DNA of 64,000 nucleotides. Origin: Pantoea sp. (lineage in GTDB: Bacteria; Pseudomonadota; Gammaproteobacteria; Enterobacterales; Enterobacteriaceae). The notes beneath the pieces were generated by a model that ran no database searches, was not told the origin of the DNA, and saw nothing but the letters and a program-made list of their open reading frames with translations. The stretch lies in contig NZ_JAPWKD010000002.1 in NCBI RefSeq assembly GCF_028283705.1, positions 62,001 through 126,000 of the forward strand. The letters run 5' to 3'. Position numbers and translations under genes: made by a program. Below, one piece after another: positions 1-8,216 of the stretch (positions are counted from its first letter, which is position 1; the number at the start of each line of letters is the position of its first letter).

Positions 1-384
1 CGCCTGGCTAGTCAACGTACCGGTTGCGATATTGGCCCCTCTGCGCATCAGTAGCGCCTGAATGCGTCTTATATCGTCAGCCATCATTCCATGCAACAAC
101 TGATTCACGTATATCTCAAGCATTCTGGAGAGGACATCATGCTGTTTCACCAGCTTTACTAACGCCTCCATAAAGCGCACATCTTCGTTTTTCTGACCAG
201 TGCACACGTCCTAGTAATTGTCCGTAAAGCATGAGGCATAATACACAAGGCGAGTGGCTCCGAGCTGCATTCGGCTAGCTTGTTCCAGCATAGTGTCTTT
301 CACACCCACCAGAGCCTTCTCAAGACGCACTGCAAGCAGGCTATCGGCCTGCATTTTGGTGATAAGAATTGAATTGCCCATCAT
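1..384 (-). pseudogene. Disrupted unknown gene, 3' part beyond the left edge
   Basis: Read on the minus strand, an ATG-ATG start at 384 is preceded by a good ribosome binding site (GGAAG, nine bases upstream). The frame stays open to base 1 except for one in-frame TAG at 213-211 (codon 58). The first part encodes about 57 residues beginning MMGNSILITKMQ. The second part contains a hydrophobic and charged stretch ending LLMRRGANIATGTLTSQA at the window edge. The intact frame on both sides of a single stop suggests a recent nonsense mutation or a sequencing error; a 57-residue product is the other reading. I do not recognise the family. The rest lies outside the window. Confidence 0.45.
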
Positions 385-681
385 TTTTTCTGACTTCCTT
401 TTCCTGAAATTCCATTTTTCAAGCCCGGCTCAAGTCTAATCGATATTCCTGATACATAAAACCTGAAGTCAGGCCGCAACAATCCATGCTGGTCATATGC
501 CAAACCTCGCAACCTCCAGCATAAAGATATTTCATACCGTTATCACTTTACGATATCCGATCATCACCTATTCAGCAGTCATATCAATACGGGAATGATG
601 CAAAAAAATAAAAAAAATCTTACGCTAACAGAAGACAATATACCTTTTCTAATATCGCTCCGTCTTTCGGCATTAATGGGC
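385..681. other. Gap without a convincing gene
   Basis: AT-rich DNA between the broken gene and the small frame at 682-831. It should hold the promoter of the gene reading left from 384. I see no RNA gene, strong terminator or repeat. A plus-strand frame starting at 595 runs on into the marR-like gene and looks like its antisense shadow. Confidence 0.5.
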
Positions 682-831
682 TCATCTCACTTCCAGAAAC
701 CACGGCTCAGGCAGCGTGATGCCGAAGATACGTTTGGCTGGCGAATGCAGTGGCGTGGAAGGCGACCCCGGCAGCATCGGTTTCTCATGTGGCAACCATT
801 CACGCTGGGCATAGGGATTGCGCGTCGCCAC
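682..831 (-). CDS. Possible 49-residue protein coupled to the marR-like gene
   Basis: A GTG codon at 831-829 begins two bases after the stop of the marR-like gene and opens a 49-residue frame ending at 682. The product starts (M)ATRNPYAQREWLPHEK and is rich in Pro, with no membrane segment or signal peptide. A G-rich stretch (GGGG) about eleven bases upstream, within the end of the regulator gene, could serve as the ribosome binding site, so translational coupling is plausible. I do not recognise the protein. The short length and GTG start leave open a chance frame. Its position directly behind a transcription factor in the same transcript is the main argument for it. Confidence 0.35.
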   Translation of the reverse strand: MATRNPYAQREWLPHEKPMLPGSPSTPLHSPAKRIFGITLPEPWFLEVR

Positions 832-833
832 CG

Positions 834-1265
834 TTATAACGTCCCCAGCCGCGTCAGCAATTGCTGCAACACGTGCTCAGTGACCGCCAGCGCCTGCGGG
901 TCGATATCCGCCAGCAACTGGGCGCGTAGCGTATCGGCCTGAGTTTTGACCTCGGCGAAAGCAACGTTACCCTGCTCAGTCAGCATCAGCAGGCGCTTGC
1001 GACGATCCTCCTGGGGCTGGACGCGCGCCAGGAGTTGCTGTTTCACCAACCGATCCACCAGTGGCACCACACTGGCTTCTTCCAGGCCCAGTAGTTGCGC
1101 CAGCGCTTTTTGCGTCGGTGGTTCATTGGCCGTTGCCACCGTGGCGATGGCCATCCAGCTACTCATACTCAGCCCGCTTTCTTTCAGACGACGGTCAACC
1201 GCCAGCCGCCATGCATGCGCGGTGAGATGTAATAAACGGGAGAAAGGTTGTGGATAGTCAGTCAA
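834..1265 (-). CDS. MarR/SlyA-type transcriptional regulator
   Basis: The 143-residue product has the length and layout of MarR-family regulators. These are dimeric winged-helix proteins that usually repress their own operon and release DNA on binding a phenolic or other small ligand. The helix-turn-helix covers about residues 50-78 (TQKALAQLLGLEEASVVPLV). The wing carries the family signature EDRRKRLLMLT at about 86-96 (D87, R88, R89). The ATG at 1265 is followed upstream by the palindromic sequence at 1276-1296, a good candidate autoregulatory operator. A 49-codon frame follows two bases downstream. The ligand and targets cannot be read from sequence, and I would not assign slyA, because the usual slyA neighbours are absent. 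Confidence 0.88.
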   Translation of the reverse strand: MTDYPQPFSRLLHLTAHAWRLAVDRRLKESGLSMSSWMAIATVATANEPPTQKALAQLLGLEEASVVPLVDRLVKQQLLARVQPQEDRRKRLLMLTEQGNVAFAEVKTQADTLRAQLLADIDPQALAVTEHVLQQLLTRLGTL

Positions 1266-1275
1266 AAGATAGTTA

Positions 1276-1296
1276 CCTAATGGTTAGGTGCCTAAC
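1276..1296. promoter_or_regulatory. Overlapping palindromes, probable MarR operator
   Basis: Two inverted repeats share an arm: CCTAA-TGG-TTAGG (1276-1288) and GTTAGG-TG-CCTAAC (1283-1296). The block begins 11 bases upstream of the marR-like start codon. MarR-family dimers typically bind such AT-containing palindromes of 14-20 bp in their own promoter. Autoregulation is inferred. Confidence 0.6.
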
Positions 1297-1420
1297 TAAA
1301 AAGTAGCGTTATTATACGCAGACCCGGTTGCGAATGAAAAGTACCGACTTACACGCCAGAAACCCTCATCAATTCATGCCAACCATTGTTGTGCGAAATC
1401 TGGCATATCCAGTGAAGCTG

Positions 1421-1435
1421 TACAGCCTTGCTGTA
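1421..1435. repeat. Small perfect inverted repeat TACAGC-CTT-GCTGTA
   Basis: Six-base perfect arms with a three-base centre lie in the otherwise empty stretch between the marR-like promoter and the candidate small RNA promoter. It could be an operator for the small RNA promoter about 75 bases further on. It does not fit the LexA box spacing. No gene is visible in 1299-1507. Confidence 0.3.
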
Positions 1436-1507
1436 TAGGTTTTGCGAGGTAACTATCTATTTATCTGGCGGAAAGTCAGAGAATAGCACAAAATGTTCAC
1501 AATTACC

Positions 1508-1535
1508 TTGTACAGATTGATAGTCATTGTATAAG
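1508..1535 (+). promoter_or_regulatory. Sigma-70-type promoter of the candidate small RNA
   Basis: TTGTAC (1508-1513) and TATAAG (1530-1535) are separated by 16 bases and match the -35 and -10 consensus well. A start near 1542-1544 would produce a transcript of about 95 bases ending at the hairpin and T-run at 1591-1636. Confidence 0.5.
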
Positions 1536-1541
1536 TTTATT

Positions 1542-1637
1542 CCCCAGGGACTGGTTAACAGTCCTGTAACGAATAATGCACGTTGTGCCGCCTCTGAAGG
1601 TGTTGTGGATTTCCACCTCCAGAGGTGTCTTTTTTTG
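1542..1637 (+). ncRNA. Candidate small RNA of about 95 nt
   Basis: Downstream of a good promoter, the sequence forms a 5' hairpin (CAGG-GACTG at 1545-1553 with CAGTC-CTG at 1559-1566). After a single-stranded stretch it forms a strong terminator hairpin: CCTCTG-A-AGGTG (1591-1602) pairs with CACCT-C-CAGAGG (1614-1625), followed by a run of seven T (1630-1636). No start codon with a ribosome binding site lies inside. The layout matches Hfq-dependent small RNAs. It resembles none that I can name (not RyhB, MicA, RybB, CyaR or OmrA/B). It could instead be a terminated leader of the gene at 1734, 97 bases downstream. Confidence 0.45.
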
Positions 1638-1733
1638 AGTGAGATGACATTGGGTCTTTCACGCCTGTCCGCGTGAGAGTTTTATCATCGCCGGTCTGAT
1701 ACCCCTTATCAGACTGAATTCAGGACTTTACAC

Positions 1734-1994
1734 ATGCAAAACGCCGTAATAAGCCGCGATCAGGCCATCGCGCACTATTTCAATCTGGCGAGTGAAAGTG
1801 CAGATAAGCAAATGGCCGTGTTTGGTCAAATCGTTGCTGAAATTCTGCAAACCGGAATGCCGGTCACCAATAAGGCGATCATTTATGCCCTGATTGCCCG
1901 GCTTGAGCAGGAAAATGATGTGGCCCAACTGGATATTTATCGCCAGTTGCTGGAGATCGTCGTGCATAAAACACCGGATGATGTCTCGGTCTGA
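1734..1994 (+). CDS. YcgZ/AriR-type small connector protein
   Basis: The 86-residue product has the pattern of the YcgZ/YmgB (AriR) family: an N-terminal stretch DQAIAHYFNLAS followed by two amphipathic helices with AEILQTG, NKAIIYALIARLEQE and YRQLLEIV. In E. coli these small proteins act as connectors on the RcsB phosphorelay and influence biofilm matrix and acid resistance; they are induced by cold and blue light through BluR. An AGGA eight bases before the ATG at 1734 supports the start. It stands alone on the plus strand behind the candidate small RNA. The similarity is to YcgZ rather than to a particular paralogue, so no symbol is given. Confidence 0.75.
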   Translation: MQNAVISRDQAIAHYFNLASESADKQMAVFGQIVAEILQTGMPVTNKAIIYALIARLEQENDVAQLDIYRQLLEIVVHKTPDDVSV

Positions 1995-2153
1995 ATTACG
2001 ATTCCATGGATGGAATCCCCCCGCCTGACGACAGATTTAGTCTGGCATCCTACTGCATTGACCGGTAACATCCTTTTCCCTGTCTGTTTCTCATCTGGTC
2101 ACTGCCTTACCGCGTTCGGTAAGCGCAACATAATAAAAGAGCCTGCACAATTT

Positions 2154-3632
2154 ATGAGCCATCTAACCGAAGATCTCACGGTAAGCCGCGTATTGCGCTC
2201 GCCTGCTCTTCTCACTCGCGAATGCCTGGCCGGGATCATTACGGCACTGGCCCTGATTCCTGAAGTCATCTCTTTTTCCGTGATTGCGGGTGTCGATCCT
2301 AAAGTCAGCCTTGTGGCGTCAGTGGTGCTGTGTCTGACATTATCCCTGCTGGGTGGCCGCCCGGCGATGGTCACCGCTGCCGCGGGATCGGTGGCGCTGG
2401 TGATAGGCCCAATGGTCCACGCGCACGGCGTAGAATATATCCTGCCAGCCGTGGTGATGGGTGGCGTGATTCAGATTCTGTTTGGCTTCGCGGGCATGGC
2501 GCGCATGATGCGCTATATCCCGCGCTCAGTGATGATTGGCTTCGTCAACGCGCTCGGGATTCTGATTTTCTTTGCGCAGGTACCCCATGTCTGGGGCCAG
2601 TCCGGCCTGGTATGGGGGCTGTTTGCCGTTACGCTGGCGATTGTGTTGTTGCTGCCGAAAGTGCTGAAAAGCGTTCCCTCCCCGTTGGTGGCGATTGTGG
2701 TAGTGACCGCTGCTGCGCTGCTGCTGGGTTATCGCGTACCTGATGTGGGTGATGAAGGCCCGATGACGGCCGGATTACCGGGGTTCACCACGCTGCTGGT
2801 GCCGCTTAACCTGCAAACGCTGCAAATCATCTGGCCGACAGCGCTCAGCATTGCCTTTGTTGGCCTGATGGAATCACTGCTGACAGCGAAACTGGTGGAT
2901 GATATTACCGATACCCCATCCAGCAAACGTCGCGAGTCCTGGGGGCTGGGTATCGCCAATATCCTGGCCGGTTTTTATGGTGGGATTGCCGGTTGTGCCA
3001 TGATCGGCCAGACCATTGTGAACGTGGAGCTGGGTAAAGCCCGTACCCGCGTCTCCACCGTGGCCGCCGGTCTGGTTCTGCTGCTGCTGGTGACCGGCCT
3101 GAGTCGTATCATGGCGCAAATCCCGATGGTGGTGCTGGCGGGGATTATGATGGTGGTGGCGGTGAAAACCGTGAACTGGCATAGCCTGCAACCTACGACA
3201 CTCAAACGCATGCCGTGGTCAGAAACGCTGGTCATGGCGCTGACCGTCGCCGTGACGGTATCGACCGGTAACCTGGCGCTGGGCGTGTTAGTTGGGGTGA
3301 TCCTTGCCATGATGCTGTTCGCACGCCGCATTGCACATGTGATTCACGCCGAACGTCAGCTGAGTGAAGAAGGTGACCAGGTACATTACACCGTGCGTGG
3401 CCCGCTGTTTTTTGCCAGCAGCAACGACCTGTTTGAGCATTTTGACTACGCGCACGATCCAAAATCAGTGACGATTGATTTGACCCATGCGCAGGTGTGG
3501 GATGCTTCCAGCGTCGCAGCACTGGACGCCATTGAATATCGCTATCAGCGTCATGGTGCTACTGTGACCTTTGTCGGACTGGATAACCGTAGCAGTGATT
3601 TTCATCGTCGCTTGACGGGAACGCTGGGCTAA
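2154..3632 (+). CDS. SulP-family anion transporter with STAS domain
   Basis: A 492-residue inner membrane protein of the SulP/SLC26 family. These proteins carry sulfate, bicarbonate or organic anions by proton or sodium coupling. The membrane part (about residues 15-395, some 10-12 hydrophobic segments) starts with the family-typical AGIITALALIPEVISFS. The cytoplasmic STAS domain covers about 409-492 and includes DLTHAQVWDASSVAAL. The frame is open further upstream to 2010, but the ATG at 2154 gives the usual SulP amino terminus; the earlier start would add 48 residues with no resemblance to the family. The substrate cannot be told. It is not the longer DauA (YchM) type. It is convergent with the adhesin gene. 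Confidence 0.85.
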   Translation: MSHLTEDLTVSRVLRSPALLTRECLAGIITALALIPEVISFSVIAGVDPKVSLVASVVLCLTLSLLGGRPAMVTAAAGSVALVIGPMVHAHGVEYILPAVVMGGVIQILFGFAGMARMMRYIPRSVMIGFVNALGILIFFAQVPHVWGQSGLVWGLFAVTLAIVLLLPKVLKSVPSPLVAIVVVTAAALLLGYRVPDVGDEGPMTAGLPGFTTLLVPLNLQTLQIIWPTALSIAFVGLMESLLTAKLVDDITDTPSSKRRESWGLGIANILAGFYGGIAGCAMIGQTIVNVELGKARTRVSTVAAGLVLLLLVTGLSRIMAQIPMVVLAGIMMVVAVKTVNWHSLQPTTLKRMPWSETLVMALTVAVTVSTGNLALGVLVGVILAMMLFARRIAHVIHAERQLSEEGDQVHYTVRGPLFFASSNDLFEHFDYAHDPKSVTIDLTHAQVWDASSVAALDAIEYRYQRHGATVTFVGLDNRSSDFHRRLTGTLG

Positions 3633-3652
3633 ATTTTCTGCCCCATAAATAA

Positions 3653-3692
3653 CCGGGGTCAGACGTGTTACCACACTGGCCCCGGGCGTTTT
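3653..3692. terminator. Terminator between convergent genes
   Basis: CCGGGGTCAG (3653-3662) pairs with CTGGCCCCGG (3676-3685) with one G-T pair and is followed by GCGTTTT. It lies between the SulP gene and the adhesin gene. The T-run is short, so the strength is uncertain. Confidence 0.6.
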
Positions 3693-3701
3693 AGGCTGCG
3701 A

Positions 3702-6700
3702 TTACAGGATGGTGACGTGGATCCTGTCTTCAATCAGCACTTCAGATTGACCGCTGCTGTGGTAATCATGATAAACCTTGCCATCAATGGTGACGGTGCC
3801 GTTATCCTGCCAGTGATCCGCCCCACCACTTAGCTCAACGTTGCCATTTTCGCCAGTGACGAACAGGGCATCATGGTTTTCGCCCTCCACTTTATCCAGC
3901 GTCTGGTTATCCACTTGCAACGTGTTATTGCCGTTGGACATATCAATGTGATGCATATCCTTCAGCGCATCCACCAGGTTTGCCAGATCGACGTTCTGAT
4001 GATCGCCATCCAACAGCAACGCAATACCGTTGTCATCGCGATGAGAGGAATCGTCAACACTGAACGCGCGGGCAGCTGGCGTCGAATCGTCCGCCACCGG
4101 TGCATCATGGCTGTTATAAATCACATACACCTGACCATTCCATTGATCATTGTGGACTTCAGGATTTTTATTGGTGAGCGACACACCCAGCTGCGAGGGT
4201 GCTCCCACAATCAAATCCGGCTGTCCATCCCTGTTCATATCGACGACATCCACCGACCAGCCAAAGTACTGATTTTCAACGCTGCCGTAATGCACTTCTC
4301 CCCAGCCTTTATCGAGTATGGTCTGAATATCGATCTGCCCATGGTTGGCTTTCAGCGCCTCCTGATAGTCCGCCTCATGGCCGCCGTAGACGATATAAAC
4401 CGCACCGACAACTTTGTTGTTATTGACGGCCAGCGGGTCGCTGATCACCAGATCGTTGACACCATCACCATTGAAGTCATAACCGCCTATCACGTTGAGA
4501 CCAAAACCCTGCTGGCTGCCGGGATGATTGGTACTGATGATGCCGTAACCATATTGGGTATCGAAATCCTGGACAATCCCGTTGACCCCAATATTGATAT
4601 CGCCATGGATCTTGTTGGTGTGCAATACCCATACCTTGCCATTGGTTTGACCAAAATTATCGGTACTGGAACCAATCGCCATGTCCGTATCGGTGCCATT
4701 GCTGAAGCTGCCAAGATTGGCAATATTATGGTTGTGCGGTATTTGTTCAGCCCCACCGCCATCGGCAATCGGGTGTGCGTTGATTTCATTTAACTTACCC
4801 GCACCGATGTTATGGATGCGGATCAACTGACTCGGATCCACATCAGAGATTTTGAAGCTTGCAGGTAACCCCCCTTCTGGGATTTGGTACAGATACCAGG
4901 TGCCTTGCCCGGTACCAGCCTTCACCATGGCCTCCGCATCCTGAATGGCAAGGTACTGATGATGATCACCCAAAATATCCCCCAGCATCTGAATATCGGA
5001 GCCGAAGTTATAATTCTGAGTCGAACCTGCTGCGTTGGTGTAATCTTCATAATCGATATTACCCACCACCATGCCATCCGGTGTGGTAATCGGCACCCAC
5101 GAGGCATGTGCGGTTGCATTTTTCGGGTCGGGTTGCAGCGTGATATTGCCCCATTTACTGTGTTCAGGATCGAAGGTGACGGTGGTAATCACCCCCTGCT
5201 CGGTCCGCGGACCGGCGATATCACCGATCATAAACGTCAGCGTACCATTCGTGTTGGCGACAGATCCCACGTTGAAGCCAAAATATCTCCCCCAGTTATT
5301 ATCGGTCATCATAAAACCATAAGCGCTATGACCACCTTCAGCACTTGAGATATCGTTGAGATCGAAATTATTCGGCAGCGGTTCTTTTACGAAGAACACT
5401 TTGTCATTCCAGTGGCCATAAATCGCCACCCAGCCACCATCCAGTGCCTTGATGCCATAGCCCATAAGGTCACCGGCATCTCCGCTGGGTGTATGAACGG
5501 CACTGTGGTTGGTAATAATGGTGCCAATTTCTTGATGGTCTTTAAACAGCGCTTCCATGCTGGTACTTTCGGTAATCATCCAGGCATACTGTTTTGCGAC
5601 GGCGTAAATTATCCCTTGATTATTTGCGGCGTTAGCTGAGGTCAGCCCGCCTCTCGGTGCAGTGATATAAAGGAAATCTTCGCTAGTGGTAATCGCATAG
5701 CCAAAGTTGTCCCCGCTTCCCTCTCTCTCCTCAGTAAACAGAACCACCGGCTCCGATGGCAATACTGTCCAGCTGCCGTCCGAGCTGCCATTGAGATAAC
5801 CCGCTTCCGATTCGTTAGTTGCCTGATCCACCACCACCGCGCTGATATGATGCGGCCCAGTATCGAGCGGATGATCCTTATCAGGTGTATAGTTCCAGCT
5901 CCCATCAGGATTCACTTTAACGTCACTGGCAATAATCTGGCCCTTATCATCCTTAATGGTGACCGTCACTGTATCGTACGTGTCATCATCCTTGAGGGTG
6001 ACCTGCCCGCTGAACGTTGGCGTTGCATCGGTTTTCTCTGAATCAGTGACGATGGTGGTGCTGCTGTTGTTGATGGTGTCCACAACGAACACCGGGACAG
6101 CTGTTTCGCTATGATTGCCTGCCGCATCCACCACATGAACCTGCATGTGATCATAGCGGCCATCAGCCAGATCAGGCACCTCGGTGCGCCATGCCCCCTG
6201 ATCATCTGCTTTCACAGATATCAACACCTTGCCATCCTTATCGAGGATGTTTACCGTGCAATTGGCTTCCGCATTGCCGCTGAGCGTCGGTGATTTATCG
6301 TTGGTCACCCCATTAGCAAGAATGACCTCGTGAGTCTGGTCATTGGTAACCACGATATCGGTCGCTGGCGCTGGCGGAATGGTGTCCTGGGTGTATTCCA
6401 CCGGGCCGGTAGTTGAGCCTAAGTTCCCCGCGGAGTCGGCGACAGTGGCGGTGATTTTGTGGCCACCATCGCCCAACGCAGGCTGCGGGGTAAACTGCCA
6501 GTCGCCGTTTTCGTCTATTGCAACTTCACCCAGAATCTTACCGTCGTCCCGGATGATCACTTTATCCCCCGCCTGCGCACCGTCTACGTGGCCGCTGATA
6601 TGCGGAGTGCTGTCGTTAGTCGGCTTTGAGCCATCAATCGTCTCATTGGCATCATTGGTGATGTGGATGGTGCTGACGCTGTCCGGGGGCGTGGTATCGA

Positions 6701-8216
6701 CAGTGATGGTCAGACTGGAATCCGTGCTGTTACCAGCAGGGTCTGTTACCTCCACCACCAACTCATTTCCGCCCTCGCCCAGCGGCGCATCCGGGGTGAT
6801 CTGCCAGTCGCCGTTGCCATCCACCACCGCAGAGCCAATCACCGTATCGCCATCTTTGATGGTCACGGTGCTACCCGGTTCAGCCTGACCGTGAACCGCT
6901 GGGGTGCTGTCATTGGTATCCGTGCCGCTATTGGCGTTGCCGTCCCTGTCGTCCACCGTGATATTGTGCGCCGCGTCCGGGGGAGTGGTATCAACCTGCA
7001 GATCAACTTGTTGTGATGCGCCACTGTTACCCACTGCATCCTGCAATTCAGCAGAAAGTTGATGCTGGCCCTCACCCAGGTCATGATCTGGCGTATAGGT
7101 CCAGTAACCATTGGCATCAATGTCCGCATAGCCCAGTACCGTACCGCCATCCTTAATGACCACACGATCACCCGCCTCTGCACCCGCGACAGTACCGGTA
7201 ATCGTCGGCGTGGCGTCGTTAGTGATGCCATTAGTAATCACTGATGGATTTCCCGGATCATTGTCATTGATCAACTGCAGATCAGACAGCGTGCCTGGTG
7301 GTGGCGTGGTATCCACGTTGACCACCATATCCGATGTGGTGCTGTTCCCCTCGGGATTGGTGACATCCACCTGCAAATTGCTGCCGCCTTCTGCCAGCGG
7401 GACATCCGGGGTGATTTGCCAGTCACCATTCTCATCCACTACGGCAGAACCAATAACATTGTCACCGTCTTTAATGGTGACGGTCATGCCGGGTTCCGCT
7501 TTACCCTGAATGGCCGGGGTCGCGATGTTAGTGGTATTTCCGGCAATGCGATTTCCGTCTTTATCGCAGATTGCAATGTCATAGGCAGGATTTGGCTGGT
7601 GAGCGCTGCTGTCGTTGCCTGAAGGATTGCCCGATCCGCCACCATGATGCGCAGCTGCCATCACCCCTCCAGCAATCGCTGCAGTAGCGAGACCGGCCGC
7701 CACCGCCGCCCAGCCGCCGGACATGCCGAATAAACCCGCGGCGCCTTTATCGTCGTTATCATCCTGCTGATCGGCCGCTGCTTCACCCTCTGCTGTCTGG
7801 GCTGAAAGGCTGCTATCACCTTCCTGTGCTGGCATCGCTTGCCGGGTACTGCTTTCGCCCTCTGTCAGCGCGCTGACCAGCGAAGCATCACCGTTTGATA
7901 ACCAGCTATAGCGATGCCCCTGATCGTCAATACCGTAGATTTCCGGCGGTGTCTCCTGCGCATAGTAACCTTCAATCAACACCACGGGATGCTCACCGTG
8001 ATCGGTAAAAATTTCCAGATCATTACCATGACGAATAAACTTCAGGCTTTTGATAGAAGCGATGTCTGCGCCTGCTTTTATCCCAATCTGACCATGCGGT
8101 GGCGACTGGATAGTTAATTGCGTTAACGGCTCAACTTTGATGATAACGTTATTTTCGCTGGCGTTAATATTCGCTGCACGATTCAGTAAGTCGTCCGTTG
8201 ACGATGAATATGTCAT
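3702..8216 (-). CDS. Large type I secreted adhesin with Ig-like repeats and FG-GAP propeller
   Basis: A 1504-residue acidic surface protein. It has no Sec signal. Residues 25-105 resemble the prefix domain of BapA-type biofilm adhesins. An acidic linker (145-158) and a Gly/Ala-rich hydrophobic stretch (about 159-195) follow. Six Ig-like domains come next at about 208-305, 306-412, 413-510, 511-614, 615-713 and 714-820, most ending in VDTTPP-like linkers. About 822-1375 carries FG-GAP/integrin-alpha-like blades with calcium-loop motifs DFNGDGVND (near 1247) and DMNRDGQPD (near 1329). The last 130 residues match the C-terminal domain seen in large type I secreted adhesins, ending in a hydrophobic tail (VLIEDRIHVTIL). 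The divergent ABC-HlyD-TolC genes are the obvious exporter. The role in surface attachment or biofilm is inferred. Confidence 0.88.
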   Translation of the reverse strand: MTYSSSTDDLLNRAANINASENNVIIKVEPLTQLTIQSPPHGQIGIKAGADIASIKSLKFIRHGNDLEIFTDHGEHPVVLIEGYYAQETPPEIYGIDDQGHRYSWLSNGDASLVSALTEGESSTRQAMPAQEGDSSLSAQTAEGEAAADQQDDNDDKGAAGLFGMSGGWAAVAAGLATAAIAGGVMAAAHHGGGSGNPSGNDSSAHQPNPAYDIAICDKDGNRIAGNTTNIATPAIQGKAEPGMTVTIKDGDNVIGSAVVDENGDWQITPDVPLAEGGSNLQVDVTNPEGNSTTSDMVVNVDTTPPPGTLSDLQLINDNDPGNPSVITNGITNDATPTITGTVAGAEAGDRVVIKDGGTVLGYADIDANGYWTYTPDHDLGEGQHQLSAELQDAVGNSGASQQVDLQVDTTPPDAAHNITVDDRDGNANSGTDTNDSTPAVHGQAEPGSTVTIKDGDTVIGSAVVDGNGDWQITPDAPLGEGGNELVVEVTDPAGNSTDSSLTITVDTTPPDSVSTIHITNDANETIDGSKPTNDSTPHISGHVDGAQAGDKVIIRDDGKILGEVAIDENGDWQFTPQPALGDGGHKITATVADSAGNLGSTTGPVEYTQDTIPPAPATDIVVTNDQTHEVILANGVTNDKSPTLSGNAEANCTVNILDKDGKVLISVKADDQGAWRTEVPDLADGRYDHMQVHVVDAAGNHSETAVPVFVVDTINNSSTTIVTDSEKTDATPTFSGQVTLKDDDTYDTVTVTIKDDKGQIIASDVKVNPDGSWNYTPDKDHPLDTGPHHISAVVVDQATNESEAGYLNGSSDGSWTVLPSEPVVLFTEEREGSGDNFGYAITTSEDFLYITAPRGGLTSANAANNQGIIYAVAKQYAWMITESTSMEALFKDHQEIGTIITNHSAVHTPSGDAGDLMGYGIKALDGGWVAIYGHWNDKVFFVKEPLPNNFDLNDISSAEGGHSAYGFMMTDNNWGRYFGFNVGSVANTNGTLTFMIGDIAGPRTEQGVITTVTFDPEHSKWGNITLQPDPKNATAHASWVPITTPDGMVVGNIDYEDYTNAAGSTQNYNFGSDIQMLGDILGDHHQYLAIQDAEAMVKAGTGQGTWYLYQIPEGGLPASFKISDVDPSQLIRIHNIGAGKLNEINAHPIADGGGAEQIPHNHNIANLGSFSNGTDTDMAIGSSTDNFGQTNGKVWVLHTNKIHGDINIGVNGIVQDFDTQYGYGIISTNHPGSQQGFGLNVIGGYDFNGDGVNDLVISDPLAVNNNKVVGAVYIVYGGHEADYQEALKANHGQIDIQTILDKGWGEVHYGSVENQYFGWSVDVVDMNRDGQPDLIVGAPSQLGVSLTNKNPEVHNDQWNGQVYVIYNSHDAPVADDSTPAARAFSVDDSSHRDDNGIALLLDGDHQNVDLANLVDALKDMHHIDMSNGNNTLQVDNQTLDKVEGENHDALFVTGENGNVELSGGADHWQDNGTVTIDGKVYHDYHSSGQSEVLIEDRIHVTIL

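Noticed and set aside
254..942. Plus-strand frames at 254-439 and 595-942
   Set aside because: They lie opposite the broken gene at 1-384 and the marR-like gene region, lack ribosome binding sites and look like shadows.
1421..1435. LexA box at the TACAGC/GCTGTA repeat
   Set aside because: The spacing and end bases do not fit CTGT-N8-ACAG; only the sulA site is a true LexA box.
3873..4793. A 306-codon plus-strand frame opposite the adhesin
   Set aside because: Antisense shadow of the repeated Asp/Gly/Asn-rich adhesin sequence; no recognisable protein.
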